A stretch of 64,000 nucleotides of DNA from Gynuella sunshinyii YC6258. GTDB taxonomy: Bacteria; Pseudomonadota; Gammaproteobacteria; Pseudomonadales; Natronospirillaceae. The stretch covers positions 4,564,593 to 4,628,592 of the forward strand of contig NZ_CP007142.1 of NCBI RefSeq assembly GCF_000940805.1, written 5' to 3'. This document shows, in pieces, positions 54,410-64,000 of this stretch. Both the position numbers and the translations under genes were made by a program. The notes beneath the pieces are model-generated. The model did not search any database, was not told the DNA's origin, and worked only from the letters and a program-made list of their open reading frames with translations. The first letter of the stretch is position 1; every line of letters begins with the position of its first letter.

Positions 54410-55459
54410 TCAGTGACTGTATTTTATTAACGTACGCCCAATACTCTGAAGTGGCAGTATATCCACTGCTGCTCCCAATGCCACGGCAGCTCCAGGCATA
54501 CCCCAGACCACCGAGCTCTCTTCATTTTGGGCGATGGTGCGACAGCCCTGCTGTCGCAGTCGCAACATGGCTTCAGCGCCATCGGCACCCATCCCGGTCA
54601 GCATCACTGCAATCAGGTCACGCCCAATCGCTTCACCGGCACTGTCAAACATTACTTCTACCGATGGTCTATGACGATTGACTCTCTCCCCCTCATCCAA
54701 CCGGCATACCCAGCGCCCCCCCTTACGGGCAAAACGCAGGTGCGCATTGCCAGGAGCCAGATAAACATGGCCAGGTTGAATCAATTCTCCTCCCACCACA
54801 TGATGGACTTCGAGAGAGCAACATCGATTCAGCCGCTCTGCATACGACCCACTAAACTCATACGGTATGTGCTGAGTCACCACAATGGGAGGCATTTGTG
54901 CCGGCAGATTCTGAATCACCTCCCGTATCGCTTCCGTGCCACCGGTGGATGCACCAATGGCAATCCAGGTATCGGGTTTCAGCTTACCGATATCCGCCTG
55001 TTCCTCATAAGGCCTCGGCTGAAAACGGCTCGGGTCAAATGTGCGTACATTGGCGCCGGCAGCCTGCACCACTTTTTCAATCAATACAGCACTGTAGGCC
55101 GCTAACTGATGGCCGTTATCATTGACCGGTTTGGCGAAATAGTCCACCGCCCCAATCTCCAGCGCATCCAAAGTAATGTTAGCGCCCTTATTGGTCAAGG
55201 TAGAAATCATAACCACCGGCATCGGACGCAAACGCATAAGGTTTTTTAAAAATGTCAAACCATCCATGCGCGGCATTTCAATATCCAGAGTCAGTACATC
55301 CGGATTAAGCTGCTTAATCTTATCGCGGGCAATCAATGGATCAGCTGCCGTCCCCACCACTTCCAGACGTTCATCTGAATTAAATATTTCCACCAGAATT
55401 TTTCGAATCAGGGCGGAGTCATCCACCACCAGAATGGTTATCTTTTTCATAGGTTCCAT
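54410..55459 (-). CDS. cheB: chemotaxis protein-glutamate methylesterase CheB
   Basis: A 349-residue response regulator/methylesterase. Receiver domain with D59 in VLTLDIEMP, a linker, then the methylesterase domain with the catalytic triad: Ser in GASTGG, His in TQHIP and Asp in GMGADGAEAM. It demethylates receptor glutamates and deamidates glutamines, opposing CheR. Start uncertain: a GTG overlaps the cheD stop (55468), ATGs are at 55459 and 55450; I chose the middle one. Last gene of the che segment. Confidence 0.93.
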   Translation of the reverse strand: MEPMKKITILVVDDSALIRKILVEIFNSDERLEVVGTAADPLIARDKIKQLNPDVLTLDIEMPRMDGLTFLKNLMRLRPMPVVMISTLTNKGANITLDALEIGAVDYFAKPVNDNGHQLAAYSAVLIEKVVQAAGANVRTFDPSRFQPRPYEEQADIGKLKPDTWIAIGASTGGTEAIREVIQNLPAQMPPIVVTQHIPYEFSGSYAERLNRCCSLEVHHVVGGELIQPGHVYLAPGNAHLRFARKGGRWVCRLDEGERVNRHRPSVEVMFDSAGEAIGRDLIAVMLTGMGADGAEAMLRLRQQGCRTIAQNEESSVVWGMPGAAVALGAAVDILPLQSIGRTLIKYSH

Positions 55460-55464
55460 AGCAG

Positions 55465-56121
55465 TCACTCGAACAATTCAATATCAGACTGTTCATCGCG
55501 ATGACGAATTTGATCCAGATAATCCCGTTCACGCCTGACAATAGTCTGATTGTGCTGGCTCGCCAGTTTTTTAACCCGTACCTTCCCTTCCCAGGCCATA
55601 TACAACACCTTGCGAGGATAGATGTTGCCGACATCCACCGCGCTCGTTTCCAGGCCTTCCTGTTTCAAATAAGACAACACAAACAGTATATTCCGTTGAC
55701 CGATATCCGTCAGATTGGCGAGTACCTGACCTCCACCAAATACCTTAACTTCAAAACGCTCTTTACGCCCCCCCTCTTTCATTATCGCGTTAATCATGTA
55801 TTCCATGGCCCAGTTGCCATAACGGGTAGCGCTTGAGACCGAACTGCATCCCCAGTCTATAGTTGAAAACTCACCACTGGAAGGCAGCATAAAATGATTC
55901 ATACCCGCGACTCCGGCCTTGGGATCACGAATACAGACAGAGATACAGGACCCCAAGACCGTGGCAATCATTTCCTTGCCCTTGGTGACATAAAACTCTC
56001 CCGGCAGTATCTTGGCAGCCCAACAATTCAGGTGTTTATCCCAATAACGTTGAATATGCTCAAACCCCCTGACCAATTGTGGTTGCTGATAAGTAGGATG
56101 CGTGGTCAAGCCGGAATTCAT
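55465..56121 (-). CDS. cheD: chemoreceptor glutamine deamidase CheD
   Basis: A 218-residue deamidase. The catalytic cysteine is in ATVLGSCISVCIRD and the histidine in GMNHFMLPS. CheD converts receptor glutamines to glutamates before methylation and can bind CheC-like phosphatases; here no cheC or cheZ is seen. The start lies 1 bp after the cheR stop and the stop overlaps a possible cheB GTG. Confidence 0.93.
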   Translation of the reverse strand: MNSGLTTHPTYQQPQLVRGFEHIQRYWDKHLNCWAAKILPGEFYVTKGKEMIATVLGSCISVCIRDPKAGVAGMNHFMLPSSGEFSTIDWGCSSVSSATRYGNWAMEYMINAIMKEGGRKERFEVKVFGGGQVLANLTDIGQRNILFVLSYLKQEGLETSAVDVGNIYPRKVLYMAWEGKVRVKKLASQHNQTIVRRERDYLDQIRHRDEQSDIELFE

Positions 56122-56122
56122 A

Positions 56123-56959
56123 TCATTTCTTCCTGTATTCCGTTTTCCCTTGATAGGAAAACAAAGCTGCAGCTTCCCCCAATTGCTCAGAGTGCCCTAT
56201 AAACAGATAGCCCTGAGGATTAAGAATATCTGCATAGCGGCGAAACAATTTATTTTGAGTTACCTTGTCAAAATAGATCACGACATTGCGACAGAAAATG
56301 ACATCGAAATGCCCCTGCATGGGCCATTCATTAAGCAAATTCAGGCGGTTAAAACGAATATACTGCTTGATATTATCCTTCACTGTCACCGTTTCCTGGT
56401 GTTTATCTATGATGAAACTGGCTTCTATCTGCGCTTGCGATAACGATTCAACCCTCGCCCGCTCATAGACTCCCTGACGACCGGTTTCAAGGACATTGGA
56501 ATCCAAATCAGTTGCCAGAACTTTTACGTCCCACTCCCGCCGATTCTTAAAGAACTCATGCAAAACAATAGCGATCGAATAGGCTTCCTCTCCGGTTGAA
56601 CAACCCGCGGACCAGATACGCACTTTTTTGGTCGGATTGGTTAACAATTGTGGAATCACTTTTTGCCGGAGTGATTCGAAATGATGAGATTCGCGAAAAA
56701 AAGATGTCAGATTCGTGGTAATCGCATTTACAAATTCATTGATTTCTTCGTCATCAGGGTTTTCCAGTATCTGACAGTAACTTCTAAAATCCGGTAATCC
56801 GAGTTTTCTCACCCGGCGGACTATTCGGGAGTACACCATGTTTTTTTTATGATCAGCCAGTACAATACCGGTCAGCTGATAGGCGACTCTGGCAATTAGC
56901 CGAAAATCATTTTCGGTCATTGGCAGTTGTCGATATTTAAACTCTTCCGCTGTTGTCAT
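56123..56959 (-). CDS. cheR: chemotaxis protein methyltransferase CheR
   Basis: A 278-residue S-adenosylmethionine-dependent methyltransferase. The SAM site is GCSTGEEAYSIAIV, and the NLNPWPM-like region appears as NLLNEWPMQGHFDVIFCRNVVIYFDK. The C-terminal beta-subdomain expected to dock the receptor pentapeptide EWEDF would lie around 175-240. It adds methyl groups to receptor glutamates during adaptation. 93 bp after the mcp gene. Confidence 0.94.
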   Translation of the reverse strand: MTTAEEFKYRQLPMTENDFRLIARVAYQLTGIVLADHKKNMVYSRIVRRVRKLGLPDFRSYCQILENPDDEEINEFVNAITTNLTSFFRESHHFESLRQKVIPQLLTNPTKKVRIWSAGCSTGEEAYSIAIVLHEFFKNRREWDVKVLATDLDSNVLETGRQGVYERARVESLSQAQIEASFIIDKHQETVTVKDNIKQYIRFNRLNLLNEWPMQGHFDVIFCRNVVIYFDKVTQNKLFRRYADILNPQGYLFIGHSEQLGEAAALFSYQGKTEYRKK

Positions 56960-57052
56960 TGAGTCTCATCCATTCTGTACAACTGGCGCATTACGGCATT
57001 CAAATCACCGTGATCATTAAATCCGCAGAGTAAAAACACAGCCGAAATACCG

Positions 57053-59788
57053 CTAAAAATCCTCCCACTCATCCGATGACTTCGTGGTTTTTACCGGGTT
57101 TTTGTTAACAGCTTTCCTGGAAGGCATTGCCGATACCGTTTTTAACGGTCTTTTACCTTGCGTACCGGTTGCACTGTTCTCGATTTGAAAAAACTCAATA
57201 AGATTGATCATGTTACGAGCCTGCTCAGCCATGGTTTGTCCTGCTGCTGACGCCTGTTCCACCAATGCAGCATTCTGCTGAGTCATGGTATCCATTTGCG
57301 ATACCGCCTGATTAACCTGTTCAATGCCCGCAGTCTGTTCCTGCGCGCTGTTACTGATGTCATTGATCATACTGCTGACTTTTTCGATGGCCGTGACGAT
57401 CTCCAACAGAGTCTTGCCGGATTCATTAACCAGTTCAGTACCCTGCTCCACTTTCTCAACGCTGTCTCTGATCAGATCCTTGATCTCTTTGGCCGCACTG
57501 GCTGAACGCTGTGCCAGACTGCGTACTTCACTGGCTACGACCGCAAACCCGCGCCCCTGTTCACCAGCGCGAGCGGCTTCCACAGCAGCATTCAATGCCA
57601 GCAGGTTGGTCTGAAAGGCAATATCATCAATGACGGTAATAATGTCTGATATTTGTTTACTGGAGCGATTAATTTCGGAAATAGCGGAAATTGTTTGTTC
57701 AACCATACCACCACCGATCTGTGCCTGCTTTTTGGCCTCATTGGTAGCAATGTTAACGTTATAAGCATGCTCAGCACTCTGTTTTACCGTTCCAGTCATT
57801 TGCTCCATGCTTGAGGCGGTTTCCTCAAGGCTACTTGCCTGCTCTTCAGTACGCTGACTGAGATCCATATTTCCATGCGCGATTTCATCAGCAGCAGTAG
57901 ACACTGTGTTAGCAGCATCACTGATCCGGGATAGTACATCTGTCAGTTTATCGACGGTTGCATTGGCATCGTTTTTAAGTTTATTAAATGTGCCTTTATA
58001 GTCAGTATTGATACGTTGACGAAGATTACCGCTGGCCAGGGACTCAAACATCCTGGCAGTCTCGTTTACGACCCCCTCGGAGACAACCAGCAAGCTGTTC
58101 AAGCCTTCAGCCAGTTTACGATAAAACCCTGTTTTACCCTCTAAAACAACTCGCACAGTTAAATCACCGTTGGTGGCACTTTCAATCAGCTGATCAATTT
58201 CTTTTTCAATAGCCACTTCAACGGTGCGGTCCCGCCATTCCAGAACACTGCCAATCCGGTTGCCATGATCATCGAATACCGGGCTGGCGGTGAGACCAAA
58301 TGTCAATCCACTTATACCAATCTCAGTGTCATATGAACCAGTTAATCCGGCCAGCAAATTACGTTGATGAGCCGGTTTTTTATGGAACAGATCAATGTTT
58401 TTGCCAATCAATTCATTGCCATTAAAGTTTGGCAGATCCCGCTTGATCTTGGCTTCATTTTCAATCATCAGCCTTTTCGCCGAACGGTTTATATATACAA
58501 TGTTGGCGTCGTCATCCGCGACCATGGCACCGGTTGAGACGTTGTCAAGCGCCTGACGGATACGTATATTCTCGGAGGATATTCGTTGTTGCTTCTCCAC
58601 ATTATCTTTGAGTGTTGCCTGCATTCTCTGCAGTGCACTTTGTAATTGACCCAGCTCATCTTTGCTGCTGACGAAAAACTTATTGTCATATTTACCTTTT
58701 TCGATCAAAGCAAAAATTCCAACCACCTGTTTGAGCGATCGATTGATGCCGACAATCGTTACCAGCAAAACCAAAAGTGAAATACACAAACCGATGACCA
58801 GAGAAAATACCAGCCTGGTCCACAACACCATCATAGTATCCAGCCGGGTCTGCAACAGAGAGGTTAGCGCTGCAGTTAGTTTGGGTGTGCTTGTAAAAAT
58901 CTGATTGACAGCCTTGGTACCCGCCTGAAAAAACTCATCACTGGACACTGTAATATTTTCGTTGACCAACTCCATGGTGTAATCCATGAATGAGCGCGAT
59001 GCCTCCAGCATTGAGTCAGTCGTCGCACCTAATTGGTCTTTCAGGGCAGGATTAGCGGCATAGATATTGGCAAATGAATCTTCTACGCCTCCGATATTGA
59101 CAGTACCCACCAGCATAGCCAGCTTCACCAGATTAGCTTTGGAGAGATTACCGGAGGCAATCATACCAGTACCGGTTCCCCGGATTTTACCAAGTGCCTC
59201 GGCAAGAAAATGGTTACGAAAGGCCACGGAAATGACCAGGTAAAGAGAATCAAATTCTGAATCCATAGTCAGACTGGAACGGTCTGAAATGAGCACAATG
59301 GTACGAATAAAGCGGCCAATCAAATCGCTGTGCTCAGCAAAAATATCTGCAGCTGGCCCCTGAAAAGATTTCTGGCTAAGTCGCTGCCACGATTCCTGCA
59401 AATCAACAATATTCTGGCGAATGTTCACAGGATCTTTCTGCTGATCGATCAGTGTAAGCAGGTTCACTAATGACTGGTCAGCTTTGCGGGCGGCCGTTTC
59501 TGCCGCTTCGCGAGCTAACGGAGCGCCATTCAGAAAGGCATTGCTTTGCCCACGGTGTATCTGTAACTGTTGAATGATTTGATAGATCGGGTCGATGTAC
59601 TGAACCCCAACGAGTTCTGAACGAATGGTGTCAACGTCCTCGTTCCATTTTTTTAATAACTCATATGAAACAAACCCTATGACCAACAGAAAAATGCCTG
59701 TGGATAGCGCGAGTTTTGTTAACACGCTCAGATTCTTTAGCAGGTTGATACGGTCAAAAAAAGTTTTACCAATCATTGTGTCATTCAT
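57053..59788 (-). CDS. methyl-accepting chemotaxis protein with NIT-like sensor, PAS and C-terminal tether
   Basis: A 911-residue receptor. TM1 at about 26-45, then a helical periplasmic sensor of about 270 residues starting [21 protein letters not shown], which resembles the NIT nitrate-sensing helix pattern, then TM2 at about 322-344. HAMP follows, a PAS-like domain at about 410-520 ([21 protein letters not shown]), a second HAMP-like stretch, and the signalling domain with tip [25 protein letters not shown] near 729. The last five residues are EWEDF, a CheR/CheB-binding pentapeptide. Methylation-site Glu/Gln pairs ([18 protein letters not shown]) are intact. Ligand unknown. Confidence 0.93.
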   Translation of the reverse strand: MNDTMIGKTFFDRINLLKNLSVLTKLALSTGIFLLVIGFVSYELLKKWNEDVDTIRSELVGVQYIDPIYQIIQQLQIHRGQSNAFLNGAPLAREAAETAARKADQSLVNLLTLIDQQKDPVNIRQNIVDLQESWQRLSQKSFQGPAADIFAEHSDLIGRFIRTIVLISDRSSLTMDSEFDSLYLVISVAFRNHFLAEALGKIRGTGTGMIASGNLSKANLVKLAMLVGTVNIGGVEDSFANIYAANPALKDQLGATTDSMLEASRSFMDYTMELVNENITVSSDEFFQAGTKAVNQIFTSTPKLTAALTSLLQTRLDTMMVLWTRLVFSLVIGLCISLLVLLVTIVGINRSLKQVVGIFALIEKGKYDNKFFVSSKDELGQLQSALQRMQATLKDNVEKQQRISSENIRIRQALDNVSTGAMVADDDANIVYINRSAKRLMIENEAKIKRDLPNFNGNELIGKNIDLFHKKPAHQRNLLAGLTGSYDTEIGISGLTFGLTASPVFDDHGNRIGSVLEWRDRTVEVAIEKEIDQLIESATNGDLTVRVVLEGKTGFYRKLAEGLNSLLVVSEGVVNETARMFESLASGNLRQRINTDYKGTFNKLKNDANATVDKLTDVLSRISDAANTVSTAADEIAHGNMDLSQRTEEQASSLEETASSMEQMTGTVKQSAEHAYNVNIATNEAKKQAQIGGGMVEQTISAISEINRSSKQISDIITVIDDIAFQTNLLALNAAVEAARAGEQGRGFAVVASEVRSLAQRSASAAKEIKDLIRDSVEKVEQGTELVNESGKTLLEIVTAIEKVSSMINDISNSAQEQTAGIEQVNQAVSQMDTMTQQNAALVEQASAAGQTMAEQARNMINLIEFFQIENSATGTQGKRPLKTVSAMPSRKAVNKNPVKTTKSSDEWEDF

Positions 59789-60068
59789 TGATATGGTCTC
59801 CCCCGGGCTATATTCATGAACCCGACAATTTCACTCATCAAAACAACAGCTGTGTGACATCTGCTGCACCTGTAGTGGAGCCCTAGCAGCATCATGAAGT
59901 CAGGACCGGAACATCTCTGCAAACCAAAGGTTGTAACCATCTGTTGTCAGTTAAAGTCGCAGCAACTGTTCATCCTGCTATCAGATCACCGTATAAAAAC
60001 GGTTCGATGATCCTCACTGTAACAACCATCCCATATCAGGTATCGCTACACCATCGTCACAGAATATT
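59789..60068. other. intergenic between cheW and mcp
   Basis: 280 bp, the largest gap inside the che segment. It may hold an extra promoter for mcp, but I see no clear sigma-28 or sigma-54 site, repeat or terminator. Confidence 0.45.
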
Positions 60069-60593
60069 TTAAACACCAATTTTGGCCAGTTCGGCGGGTT
60101 CCATCAGCAATGCCAGATCCAGCAGAATGATCATTTTCTCATTCACATTCGCCAGTCCCTTGATAAAGTTACTGCTGATATTTGCATCCATTTCCGGTGA
60201 TTCTTTTATGTCCTCTTTCGGAATGCTGTACACATCAGAAACAGCATCGACCACTACCCCGACAACACGTTCCTTATCTTTGAATCTGAGCTTTAAAACA
60301 ATCACCACCGTCATCGGACCATATTCAATGGTGGGCAGGTTAAAACGGGTTCTTAAATCGACAATTGGTACAATCGTACCGCGCAGATTAATGACCCCTT
60401 TCAGATACGCCGGTGCATTAGGGATAGATGTCGCTGAGTCCCAGCCTCTGATTTCCTGAACACTAAGAATATCGACACCATATTCTTCTTTTTCAACAAT
60501 AAACGTCAGATACTGATCCAGCTGATCTGCGTTATCATTAAATTCAGACAAACCTCTGTCGGCAAAATCTTTCACCTGTTCATTTGCTGCCAT
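60069..60593 (-). CDS. cheW: chemotaxis coupling protein CheW
   Basis: A 174-residue adaptor joining receptor to kinase. CheW-type fold: QYLTFIVEKEEYGVDILSVQEIRGWDSATSIPNAPAYLKGVINLRGTIVPIVDLRTRFN (read in pieces: VDILSVQEIRGW, APAYLKGVINLRG, IVPIVDLR), with VGVVVDAVSDVYSIPKEDI following. The R and E residues used for CheA/receptor contact are retained. 16 bp after cheA. Confidence 0.95.
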   Translation of the reverse strand: MAANEQVKDFADRGLSEFNDNADQLDQYLTFIVEKEEYGVDILSVQEIRGWDSATSIPNAPAYLKGVINLRGTIVPIVDLRTRFNLPTIEYGPMTVVIVLKLRFKDKERVVGVVVDAVSDVYSIPKEDIKESPEMDANISSNFIKGLANVNEKMIILLDLALLMEPAELAKIGV

Positions 60594-60609
60594 AACCTTA
60601 CCTCATTCC

Positions 60610-62709
60610 TCACGCCGCTGACTGCTTGCCTTTATCAATAAATGCAGAACCACTGGCCGACAGTTTAATACCCGACATTTTGATTATGCCCGGAACATCA
60701 AGGATCAGTGCGACAGTGCCATCTCCCAGAATAGTGGCTCCGGATATGCCATCCACTCTCTGATAATTTGATTCCAGGCTTTTGATTACTACCTGCTGCT
60801 GCCCCAACAGATCATCTACCAGTAAAGCAACTTTCTTATTATCTCCTTCCACCACGACCAGTAGCCCTTCCGCTGTATCTCTGGTTCCAGTACTCACATC
60901 GAAGACCTCAGCAAGCTTGATCACCGGCACATATTCATGACGCAAACGAAAGACATCAACGCTACCCGCAACCAGATTCATATTGCTGGGTTTAATCTGA
61001 ATGGATTCAACAATGCTGACCAACGGTAAAATATAAGTCTCGGAGCCCAACTTAAACAGTTGTCCATCCAATATCGCCAGTGTCAGTGGCAATATGATTT
61101 TGAATGTCGAACCAACACCAGGTTCTGATTCCATTTCAATAGAACCGTTGAGTTCCTGGATATTACGCTTAACCACATCCATCCCCACGCCACGACCGGA
61201 TACATCACTGACCTGTTCAGCGGTGGAAAAACCTGGTCGGAACAACAACTGATATATTTGTTCCCGCGACAACTCATCTGTGGGTTTAATCAATTCACGC
61301 TCAATGGCCTTGTTTCTGATTTTTTCCGTATCAATACCGCGACCATCATCAATAATCTCGATAACAATATTGCCACCATGGTGATAGGCGTTCAGTGTCA
61401 GCGTCCCCGTTTCGCTTTTGCCGGCGGCTTTACGCTGCTCGGGACTTTCCAGACCATGATCCAGAGAATTACGAACCATATGGACCAGTGGGTCACCAAT
61501 TTTTTCCATCACCGTTTTATCTAACTCGGTGTTTTCGCCAATCAGTTTCAGCTCAACTTTCTTTCCAAGCTTACTGCTCAAATCTCTGACCAGTCTCGGC
61601 ATCCGACTGAACGTAAAACTGATCGGCAACATGCGAATTCGCATGACATTTTCCTGCAATTCACGGGTATGGTGTTCCAGCTGCGACAGACCTTCTTGTA
61701 ACAGGTGCAGACTGTCCATATTGAAATCACGACCTAACTCTCCGAGCATGGATTGAGTAATCACCAGTTCCCCAACCATATTGATCAGAGAATCTATTTT
61801 ATCGATACTGACTCGAATAGAAGCATGTTCAGCGTTTTTCGATGTGACAGGACGCCCTTCATTCGCACTCTCTTTAGGTTCAGACGCTACAGGTGGCGGC
61901 GGGGCGGAAACTGATGGGCCATGTTTGACCGGTTCAGGATGAGTATCCTGAACCACTTCAATCACTGCGTTTTCACTGACCTCACTTTCACAAACGATTT
62001 CAATTTCGGAATCATCACGCACCCATTCAAATACTTCATTCAACTGCTCTTCACGGATGTCGTCCCCGGTCACCAAAAACTGCCATTGCAGGTAACATTG
62101 TTCGCCATCAATCGCATCAAATTCCGGCAACCTTGAAATATCGACCTCGGTTTCGACACTACCCAGCAAATGCAGCTCGGCAATGATGCGATAAGGTTCA
62201 TTGCCGGTTTGGATGATGTCTGAACCGGGTGCAAATTTAATTCGCCAACGACTGCCACCTAGCTGGGTATCCAGGTTTTCCGGCTCATCTTCTGCAACGA
62301 CAGTTGATGGCTGACCTGGTTCATTGATCATGCCTTCAAACTGTTGTCGCAACTTGTCTGCCTGAGTCAGATCAACGGGCCGGCCATCCTGTAAATCCGC
62401 CAGCATATTGCGCAGGCAGTCCACGGACTGTAAAAACAGCTCGACATTCGCCTGGGTGAGACCCCGTTGATCGGAACGAATTTCGTCAAGCAGTGTTTCT
62501 ATGACATGAGTAAACTGAGCTATATCCGTGAATCCGAATGTCCCGCTACCGCCTTTGATTGAATGGGCAGCTCTGAAGATGGTATTGATCAACTCCCTGT
62601 CAATATGACTGACGTCGATTTCCAGTAAACAATTTTCCATACTATCAAGCCCTTCGAGACTTTCCTCGAAAAAGACCTGATGAAACTGGCTTAAATCGAT
62701 GCTGCTCAT
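60610..62709 (-). CDS. cheA: chemotaxis histidine kinase CheA
   Basis: A 699-residue kinase. P1 domain with phosphorylated H49 in FRAAHSIKGGSGTFGF, a P2-like CheY-binding region (about 165-275), P3 dimerisation helices (about 325-380), the ATPase (HMVRNSLDHGLE, IIDDGRGID, VSGRGVGMDVVK) and a C-terminal CheW-like domain. I start at the ATG at 62709, 13 bp after cheY and with AAAGG ahead; the longer frame runs back through cheY. Phosphorylates CheY and CheB. Confidence 0.95.
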   Translation of the reverse strand: MSSIDLSQFHQVFFEESLEGLDSMENCLLEIDVSHIDRELINTIFRAAHSIKGGSGTFGFTDIAQFTHVIETLLDEIRSDQRGLTQANVELFLQSVDCLRNMLADLQDGRPVDLTQADKLRQQFEGMINEPGQPSTVVAEDEPENLDTQLGGSRWRIKFAPGSDIIQTGNEPYRIIAELHLLGSVETEVDISRLPEFDAIDGEQCYLQWQFLVTGDDIREEQLNEVFEWVRDDSEIEIVCESEVSENAVIEVVQDTHPEPVKHGPSVSAPPPPVASEPKESANEGRPVTSKNAEHASIRVSIDKIDSLINMVGELVITQSMLGELGRDFNMDSLHLLQEGLSQLEHHTRELQENVMRIRMLPISFTFSRMPRLVRDLSSKLGKKVELKLIGENTELDKTVMEKIGDPLVHMVRNSLDHGLESPEQRKAAGKSETGTLTLNAYHHGGNIVIEIIDDGRGIDTEKIRNKAIERELIKPTDELSREQIYQLLFRPGFSTAEQVSDVSGRGVGMDVVKRNIQELNGSIEMESEPGVGSTFKIILPLTLAILDGQLFKLGSETYILPLVSIVESIQIKPSNMNLVAGSVDVFRLRHEYVPVIKLAEVFDVSTGTRDTAEGLLVVVEGDNKKVALLVDDLLGQQQVVIKSLESNYQRVDGISGATILGDGTVALILDVPGIIKMSGIKLSASGSAFIDKGKQSAA

Positions 62710-62722
62710 ATGTCCATGCCTT

Positions 62723-63085
62723 TCAGCCAAGCACCTTACGAATAGTCGCCAACAACTGATCCGGGTTGAATGGCTTGACGATCCAACCGGTGGCACCCGC
62801 TTTTTTGCCTTCCATTTTTTTGTCGCCGGCACTTTCCGTGGTCAGCATAAGAATGGGTATGAATTTATAGTTTGGCAGCTCACGAAGTTTACTAACCAAC
62901 TCAATTCCTCCCATAACAGGCATATTGACATCACTCAAAACAAGGTCAAACTTCTGCCCTTGAGCTGCACTTAACGCCTGCTTTCCATCCTGGGCTTCGA
63001 CAACGTCAAAACCTGCTCCCTTTAAAGTAAAGGCAACCATTTGTCGCATAGATGCAGAATCGTCAACAGCTAGAATTTTGGTCAT
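62723..63085 (-). CDS. cheY: chemotaxis response regulator CheY
   Basis: A 120-residue single receiver. D8 and D9 bind Mg2+, D52 in VLSDVNMPVMGG is the phospho-acceptor, T83-ish (MLTTES) and K in WIVKPFNP complete the site. Phosphorylated CheY binds FliM/FliN to switch motor direction. First of the kinase group, just upstream of cheA; cheZ is not found in this window. Confidence 0.95.
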   Translation of the reverse strand: MTKILAVDDSASMRQMVAFTLKGAGFDVVEAQDGKQALSAAQGQKFDLVLSDVNMPVMGGIELVSKLRELPNYKFIPILMLTTESAGDKKMEGKKAGATGWIVKPFNPDQLLATIRKVLG

Positions 63086-63105
63086 CTGATCAGTCCCCGA
63101 TTTTT

Positions 63106-63387
63106 TTAATCAACTAAACCCAACAATGTATTTACCCCCAACAGTTTAACGACTTTAAGCACTTGTTCACTCGGTTCAGAAAGTATCAGACGGTTGTTCT
63201 GAGATTCCAGTTTCTGCTTTAAAGCAATCAGAAGTTGTACTGCGGTGGTATCAATTTTATTGACAGAAGCCAGTTGGAGAGCAATATCGCTATGAGAGTC
63301 AATTGCTTCAGTCAGCAAATTTTTAATCTCATCGACATTGTTGATGCCCATCATTTCCGGACACGGAACATTAAACGTATTTCCCAT
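63106..63387 (-). CDS. STAS-domain protein upstream of cheY
   Basis: A 93-residue STAS domain protein linked to the che genes. The region equivalent to the phospho-serine loop reads VNKIDTTAVQLLIALKQKLESQNNRL, with threonines in place of serine (DTT). The usual anti-anti-sigma fold pattern is otherwise intact. I start at ATG 63387 (MGNTFNVP); a start 18 bases earlier is possible. STAS genes of this kind precede cheY in many F7-like clusters; function unclear. A second STAS gene (hsbA-like) lies downstream. Confidence 0.8.
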   Translation of the reverse strand: MGNTFNVPCPEMMGINNVDEIKNLLTEAIDSHSDIALQLASVNKIDTTAVQLLIALKQKLESQNNRLILSEPSEQVLKVVKLLGVNTLLGLVD

Positions 63388-63573
63388 CTTCTGCTTTTCC
63401 AACATTCGGCATAGCGTCTTACCTTTAGAGTAGACGTGCTTTTTTAGCTTGCAAAAAAAATTACAGAGCAGCGTTACAAGCTCCGACTAATGGACTAGAA
63501 AAAAGGGTATTTTTACTAATATTGAGGTATTTAACTTGCTAAAGTTTTATTTCAGATAAAAAAGTTAACATGT

Positions 63574-64000
63574 TTATTGACGAGTTCTGGAAAACATTTG
63601 CGTAACTAACTCATCATTTTGCTTTTGCTCCAGTTTTTCCTGTGCCACCCATTCTTCGAAACGAACAGACTCAATAAAACTGGACATAGATTTTCGCTTG
63701 AGATGAACTTTTTTCCATCGCTGCATGACTTCATTTGTCTGGCGTTGCGCCATCAGAATGGTGTGCTGTTGAGCCTTAATGACCTGTTCCAATTGGGCAA
63801 TAAAATGCTGGTAACTTTGCCACCTTTGACCAGAGATACCTTGTTGTGCCTGCGAACGAAATTCATCCTCATAACTGTTTTGATAGCCCATCAGTTCATC
63901 CAGCCGATGTTGCTCCCGCTGCACATTTTCGCGCGCCATGGTCAAAGCCCTGGCCAGTTGTTCTTCCTGCTGCCGAATCAGTTTCTCGACAATAACCAGA
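63574..64000 (-). CDS. fliJ: flagellar export chaperone FliJ, partial
   Basis: At least 142 residues, open to the end of the window, so the N-terminus is missing. The protein is one long coiled coil (KLIRQQEEQLARALTMARENVQ in pieces, RLDELMGYQNSYEDEFRSQAQQG, FIAQLEQVIKAQQHTILMAQRQ) with the conserved W in RWKKVHLKRKS. FliJ assists the export ATPase FliI. It ends 186 bp upstream of the STAS gene, with the che genes following instead of fliK. Confidence 0.85.
   Translation of the reverse strand, partial: LVIVEKLIRQQEEQLARALTMARENVQREQHRLDELMGYQNSYEDEFRSQAQQGISGQRWQSYQHFIAQLEQVIKAQQHTILMAQRQTNEVMQRWKKVHLKRKSMSSFIESVRFEEWVAQEKLEQKQNDELVTQMFSRTRQ

Noticed and set aside
1-64000. tRNA, rRNA or riboswitch genes
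   Set aside because: I looked in the larger gaps, including ahead of ribA, and saw no cloverleaf, rRNA segment or known riboswitch core; a covariance-model search would be needed to exclude small RNAs.

Overview
The window comes from a motile, facultatively anaerobic gammaproteobacterium. Its flagellar and chemotaxis genes, quinol:fumarate reductase, RNase II, alpha-carbonic anhydrase and HptB-HsbR-HsbA-like switch suggest a marine Oceanospirillales/Pseudomonas-like lineage. The genus is a guess; no rRNA or tRNA gene was seen. Base composition looks near 50% GC, lower around 37.7-44.2 kb.

Layout. 1-13.7 kb: a partial flavin-binding protein, an EAL-HDOD regulator, dihydroorotase, a two-half QueD-like protein, a tight cysS-yidD-trm112-cbiX operon, an MscS-type channel, a class III cyclase paired with a lipoprotein, and rnb. 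13.9-21.9 kb: a DUF4442 protein, a cupin, the frdABCD operon and, divergent from it, two DUF1538 membrane proteins with a PII-like and a CBS-domain protein. The frd/DUF1538 divergent region carries a good FNR/ANR-type box. An alpha-carbonic anhydrase follows. 22-37.7 kb: ribA with a winged-helix gene, ACP phosphodiesterase, an AraC regulator divergent from a MATE exporter, a cupin, a 142-bp palindromic MITE-like element, a GIN-domain protein, an ABC exporter, a penicillin-acylase-family hydrolase, a GFA protein, panB, a GNAT enzyme, an MFS transporter and a VOC protein.

37.7-44.2 kb is an accessory stretch. It holds a REP-associated (HUH/Y1) transposase gene surrounded by four clusters of short repeats with a GGGTGTCC core, a 106-bp direct duplication, a frameshifted gene remnant, an epimerase, and a VOC gene preceded by a second diverged copy of its own start. 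An aldo/keto reductase and its divergent LysR regulator close it.

44.2-64 kb is one long minus-strand motility block. In transcription order: fliJ (partial), STAS, cheY, cheA, cheW, mcp, cheR, cheD, cheB, hsbA-like STAS, hsbR-like phosphatase/response regulator, hptB-like Hpt, fliK, fliL, fliM, fliN, fliO, fliP, fliQ, fliR, flhB. A complete chemotaxis array (receptor with a C-terminal EWEDF tether, kinase, adaptor, adaptation enzymes and regulator) and a partner-switching module thus sit between fliJ and fliK. The block ends at flhB; flhA does not follow, and repeats lie at that edge.
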